Source of the DNA: an uncultured Methylomonas sp.
GTDB taxonomy: Bacteria; Pseudomonadota; Gammaproteobacteria; Methylococcales; Methylomonadaceae
Length of the DNA: 64,000 bases
Reading direction: 5' to 3'
NCBI GenBank assembly: GCA_936941155.1
Contig: CAKZJE010000109.1
Span: forward strand, 1 to 64,000
Shown in pieces: positions 60,778-64,000 of this stretch (position 1 is the stretch's first letter; the number at the start of each line of letters is the position of its first letter). The notes beneath the pieces are model-generated. The model saw only the letters and a program-made list of their open reading frames with translations, was not told where the DNA came from and made no database searches. Made by a program: the position numbers and the translations under genes.

Positions 60778-63700
60778 ATGGCAGACGATTACACAGCAGA
60801 CACCAGCACCACCGGCAAAGTTACCGTCGGCGGCTCCGTCACAGGCAACATTGAAGTGGCTGCCGACCGAGATTGGTTTAAAGTGAGCTTAGTGGCAGGA
60901 ATGGGTTATATTATTAACTTGGAAGGTTTTGACACCAACAAAGGAACATTAAGCGATCCTGTTTTTTCGGGGATTTACGACAGTGCCGGAGCACTTATAC
61001 TAAACACTCTCAATGATGATTCAGGTACTGGTCGTAACTCACAACTTTTTTTTACTGCACCAAGCACGGGGCTTTATTATCTTTCAGCAGGGGCGTTTAG
61101 TTCCGGAATAGGTACTTACACCTTGTCTGTCACTCAAGACAGCTTCCCCACATTCACCGCTTTTGCCGCCCCCGTTGCAGCAGGTAAGGAAGACACAGAA
61201 ATTCCGATTGCCTTTGCCAATTTGCAAACACAAGGCAATGAAGCCGATGCCGACGGCACAGTCACTGCATTTGTGGTGAAAACGGTTAGTTCAGGCACAC
61301 TTAAAATTGGCACATCGGCTGCGACCGCAATTCTTTTAGATAAGTACTACAGCAGCTTTATTGATGCAACGCATCAAGCCTACTGGACACCTGCGGCGGA
61401 TGCTAATGGCACATTCAACGCTTTTACCGCAGTAGCAATGGATAATCTAGGTTTTAAATCCGCCACAGCCGTGCAAGCCACCGTTGCTGTCACCCCTGTG
61501 ATTAATGTGGTAGTGAGTGCCAGTAGTAATACCACAGAAGGTGCAGCGGGTAGTTTTACCATCAGTTTAGACCAAGCCGCCCCTGTGGGTGGTTTATCGG
61601 TAAATTACACACTTTCAGGTTCTGCGATACCTAACACAGATTACACGGTCTCAGCAGGGACAAATACCAGCTTAGTGACAAGTAGTAGTTTTGTCATTGC
61701 TGAAGGGCAAACTTCAGCAACGTTAAATGTTAATGCGCTCACTGATACCCTCTTTTCAGAGCCTAACGAAAGTGTTGCTTTAATGATTGGCACAGGCGCG
61801 GGCTATGATGTAACTAAATCATTTCTACCCAAAGTGGATTATGCTACAAATAACAACCCTGCTTCAGTAAACCTAAGGGATTTTAATGGCGATGGTAAAC
61901 TCGATTTAGCAACTATCAATTCCTATTCTGCGACTGTTTCAGTGTTATTGCGCAATGCTGAGAATACGGGGTTTGATGCAAAAACAGATTATTTTCTAGG
62001 AATAGCAGCTTACAATGCTACGTTGGGCGTGGGGGACTTTAATGGTGATGGCAAAGCTGATTTAGCGGTCACCGATCACAATAATGCAATAGTTTCGGTA
62101 TTATTGGGCAATGCAGCGAATACGGGGTTTGGTGCAAAAGTGAATTATGCCGCAGGAACAGCCGGCAGCAATAAGTCAGTGAGTGTTGGGGATTTTAATG
62201 GCGATGGTAAACTCGATTTAGCAGTGACCGATTACACTACAGCAACCGTTTCCGTGTTATTGCGCAATGCCGCCAATACTGGATTTAATACCAAAGTGGA
62301 TTATGCTGTAGGCACAACCTATAGCTCTAAGTCAGTGAGCGTGGGGGATTTTAATGGCGATGGTAAACTGGATTTAGCAGTGACCAATCAGAATACAGCA
62401 GCCGTTGCAATATTATTGCGCAATGCGGCAAATACTGGATTTGACGCTGCTGTAGCTGCTGCAACAGGCGCAAGTCCTAATTCTGTGAGTGCGGGTGATT
62501 TTAATGAAGATGGTAAACTTGATTTAGCCGTTGCGAATTATGGTGACAGCACCGTTTCTGTGTTATTGAATAACGACCATTCCAGCTTAACCATTGTTGA
62601 TACCGTTGGCGTGAGCAATCACACTCCCACTGGGACAGTCACCTTGAATGATATTACCCCTGAAACCGATCAAACCTTAACCGTTAGCAACACCTTAGCC
62701 GATGCCGACGGCTTAAATGCCATCACCTACACTTGGCAAGTGGCAGGACAAACCGTCGGCTTGGGTGATAGCTACACGGTAGATAGCAGTGATGCAGGCA
62801 AAACCATTCAGGTGCTTGCCAGTTATGTGGATGGCTTGGGCAAAACAGAAACCGTCACTAGCGCACTCAGCAGTGCCGTAACGCTTGCCGTCAATGCCGC
62901 GCCCACAGGTTCTGCCACTGCGGTATTTGCCAATGGGACAGAAGACACGCTTTATAACATTGCACCTGCGGATTTATTAACCGGCTTTAGCGATACAGAC
63001 AGCGCGTTATCTGTCATCAATCTGAAGGCCTCACACGGCAAATTAAGCACAACCGCCAGCGGCTATGTCTTTAAACCCGCTGTTAATTACAACGGCGTTG
63101 TCACATTAAGCTATCAAGTTACCGATGGCGTGAATACAGCTCTTTCCACCACCCGCACTTTAACACTGAATGCTGTGAATGATGCTCCCAAAGGCTCAGC
63201 AACCGCAGTGTTAGCTAATGGCTCAGAAAATATTGCTTACCCCTTAAAAAACAGTGATTTATTAACGGGCTTTACGGATGCAGATGGCAATGCCTTATCC
63301 GTGATTAATTTAACCAGCAATCATGGCACAGTCGCCGCGACAAGCACAGGCTGGACACTGACTCCAACTAGCAATTATTACGGTGCAGTCGCATTAACGT
63401 ATCAAGTGAGTGATGGATCGCTCAATGTTGCCGCAACACAATCTTTGACGTTAGCGAATGTAAATACTGCACCAACCGGATCACCCACCACTGTGTTAGC
63501 CAATGGCACTGAAGATGTCGCTTACACACTGGCAAATACTATTTTATTACAAGGATTTAGTGATGCTGAAGGTGATACCTTAAGTGTGACAAACTTAACT
63601 GCGACTAATGGCACTGTCGCTGCCACAACCACAGGCTGGACATTGACTCCCAATGCTAACTATAACGGTTTAGTGACTTTAAATTACAGCGTGACCGATG

Positions 63701-64000
63701 GCACAGCCAGCATTGTCGCCACAAAAACGCTAACTTTAAATGCTGTGAATGATGCACCAACCGGATCACCCACCGCTGTGTTAGCCAATGGCACTGAAGA
63801 TGTCGCTTACACACTGGCAAATACTACTTTATTACAAGGCTTTAGTGATGTAGAAGGCAATACCTTAAGCGTGACAGGCTTAACCGCGACTAATAGCACA
63901 ATCACTGCCACAACCACAGGCTGGACATTCACTCCAAATGCTAACTATAACGGTTTAGTGACTTTGAGTTATAGAGTAACAGATGGTGCAGCCAGCCTTG
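60778..64000 (+). CDS. Giant repetitive surface/secreted protein, 3' end outside window
   Basis: Open from ATG 60778 (GAGGA upstream) to the window end, 1074 codons and no stop. Modules in order: PPC-like beta domain (about 1-121, SVTGNIEVAADRDWFKV), a cadherin-like segment (122-240), Calx-beta (about 242-350, TTEGAAGSFTISLDQAAP), five FG-GAP/VCBS-type repeats with DFNGDGKLDLAV (355-600) like calcium-binding integrin propellers, an Ig-like unit (ISYTWQVAGQ-like, 612-705), then at least four 95-residue cadherin-like repeats starting NDAPTGS. No signal peptide at the N-terminus, so a type I secretion signal, expected at the missing C-terminus, is likely. Probable adhesin or RTX-type exoprotein. 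Confidence 0.88.
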   Translation, partial: MADDYTADTSTTGKVTVGGSVTGNIEVAADRDWFKVSLVAGMGYIINLEGFDTNKGTLSDPVFSGIYDSAGALILNTLNDDSGTGRNSQLFFTAPSTGLYYLSAGAFSSGIGTYTLSVTQDSFPTFTAFAAPVAAGKEDTEIPIAFANLQTQGNEADADGTVTAFVVKTVSSGTLKIGTSAATAILLDKYYSSFIDATHQAYWTPAADANGTFNAFTAVAMDNLGFKSATAVQATVAVTPVINVVVSASSNTTEGAAGSFTISLDQAAPVGGLSVNYTLSGSAIPNTDYTVSAGTNTSLVTSSSFVIAEGQTSATLNVNALTDTLFSEPNESVALMIGTGAGYDVTKSFLPKVDYATNNNPASVNLRDFNGDGKLDLATINSYSATVSVLLRNAENTGFDAKTDYFLGIAAYNATLGVGDFNGDGKADLAVTDHNNAIVSVLLGNAANTGFGAKVNYAAGTAGSNKSVSVGDFNGDGKLDLAVTDYTTATVSVLLRNAANTGFNTKVDYAVGTTYSSKSVSVGDFNGDGKLDLAVTNQNTAAVAILLRNAANTGFDAAVAAATGASPNSVSAGDFNEDGKLDLAVANYGDSTVSVLLNNDHSSLTIVDTVGVSNHTPTGTVTLNDITPETDQTLTVSNTLADADGLNAITYTWQVAGQTVGLGDSYTVDSSDAGKTIQVLASYVDGLGKTETVTSALSSAVTLAVNAAPTGSATAVFANGTEDTLYNIAPADLLTGFSDTDSALSVINLKASHGKLSTTASGYVFKPAVNYNGVVTLSYQVTDGVNTALSTTRTLTLNAVNDAPKGSATAVLANGSENIAYPLKNSDLLTGFTDADGNALSVINLTSNHGTVAATSTGWTLTPTSNYYGAVALTYQVSDGSLNVAATQSLTLANVNTAPTGSPTTVLANGTEDVAYTLANTILLQGFSDAEGDTLSVTNLTATNGTVAATTTGWTLTPNANYNGLVTLNYSVTDGTASIVATKTLTLNAVNDAPTGSPTAVLANGTEDVAYTLANTTLLQGFSDVEGNTLSVTGLTATNSTITATTTGWTFTPNANYNGLVTLSYRVTDGAASL
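62902..64000 (+). repeat. 285-bp tandem repeats in the surface protein gene
   Basis: The Pro codon of the NDAPTGS motif recurs at 62902, 63187, 63472 and 63757, exactly 285 bp (95 codons) apart. Units 3 and 4 are nearly identical in DNA over most of their length, pointing to recent duplication and possible length variation. Confidence 0.9.

Noticed and set aside
1-64000. CRISPR arrays, rRNA and tRNA genes
   Set aside because: No regularly spaced direct repeats with unique spacers and no tRNA-like cloverleaf with a GTTCRANNC arm were found by eye. Short RNA genes could still be missed.

Overview
The window looks like chromosomal DNA of an AT-leaning gammaproteobacterium, plausibly of the sulfur-oxidising or methanotroph-like branches (Thiotrichales or Methylococcales type; this placement is inference). 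Support comes from gammaproteobacterial markers (cmoA/cmoB, hflD, a FimV-like protein, accD-folC-dedD-purF order), CysD/CysN sulfate activation, MetZ, and many small palindromic repeats between genes. No rRNA, tRNA, CRISPR array or intact transposase was found.

Layout. 1-2.5 kb: C-terminal part of a FimV-like protein with acidic 30-residue repeats. 2.6-6.2 kb: cysD and cysN with a nuclease/TOPRIM gene pair inserted between them. 6.5-12.1 kb: a membrane protein, a large Hsp70-family protein and a DUF3999 protein. 12.5-25.5 kb: housekeeping block trpF-trpB-trpA-accD-folC-dedD, purF, metZ, a small secreted protein, dnaQ and ppc. 25.8-27.8 kb: minus-strand three-gene unit ending in a DUF1566 protein whose C-terminus looks like a diversity-generating-retroelement variable region. 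28.4-35 kb: SPFH protein, beta-helix protein, porin, membrane-anchored thermonuclease and a large secreted protein. 35.2-40.1 kb: accessory/defence segment with two PIN-domain toxin-antitoxin modules and a NACHT-type NTPase next to a RelA/SpoT-type nucleotide synthetase, separated by related hairpin repeats. 40.6-51.7 kb: ABC ATPase, hflD, rhodanese, copper chaperone and CopA, a class II aldolase-like protein, an Mla/MCE lipid-transport operon with a catalytically dead ATPase, and cmoAB.

51.8-60.2 kb is the most striking part. A heme oxygenase gene diverges from a ten-gene run encoding a 2Fe-2S ferredoxin, two V4R-domain proteins, a protein with five copies of a YFQxLPW-like peptide, a phycobiliprotein-like globin, a Ser/Thr kinase, an unknown protein, a dual-specificity-type phosphatase, a small membrane coiled-coil protein and a divergent ferredoxin-dependent bilin reductase. 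Heme oxygenase would make biliverdin, ferredoxin plus reductase would reduce it, and the globin could carry it. The kinase/phosphatase, V4R proteins and repeat-peptide protein suggest a sensory or assembly system built around a bilin in an apparently non-phycobilisome organism.

60.8 kb to the end: the first 1074 codons of a giant surface/secreted protein (PPC-like, Calx-beta, FG-GAP and 95-residue cadherin-like repeats) that runs off the window.
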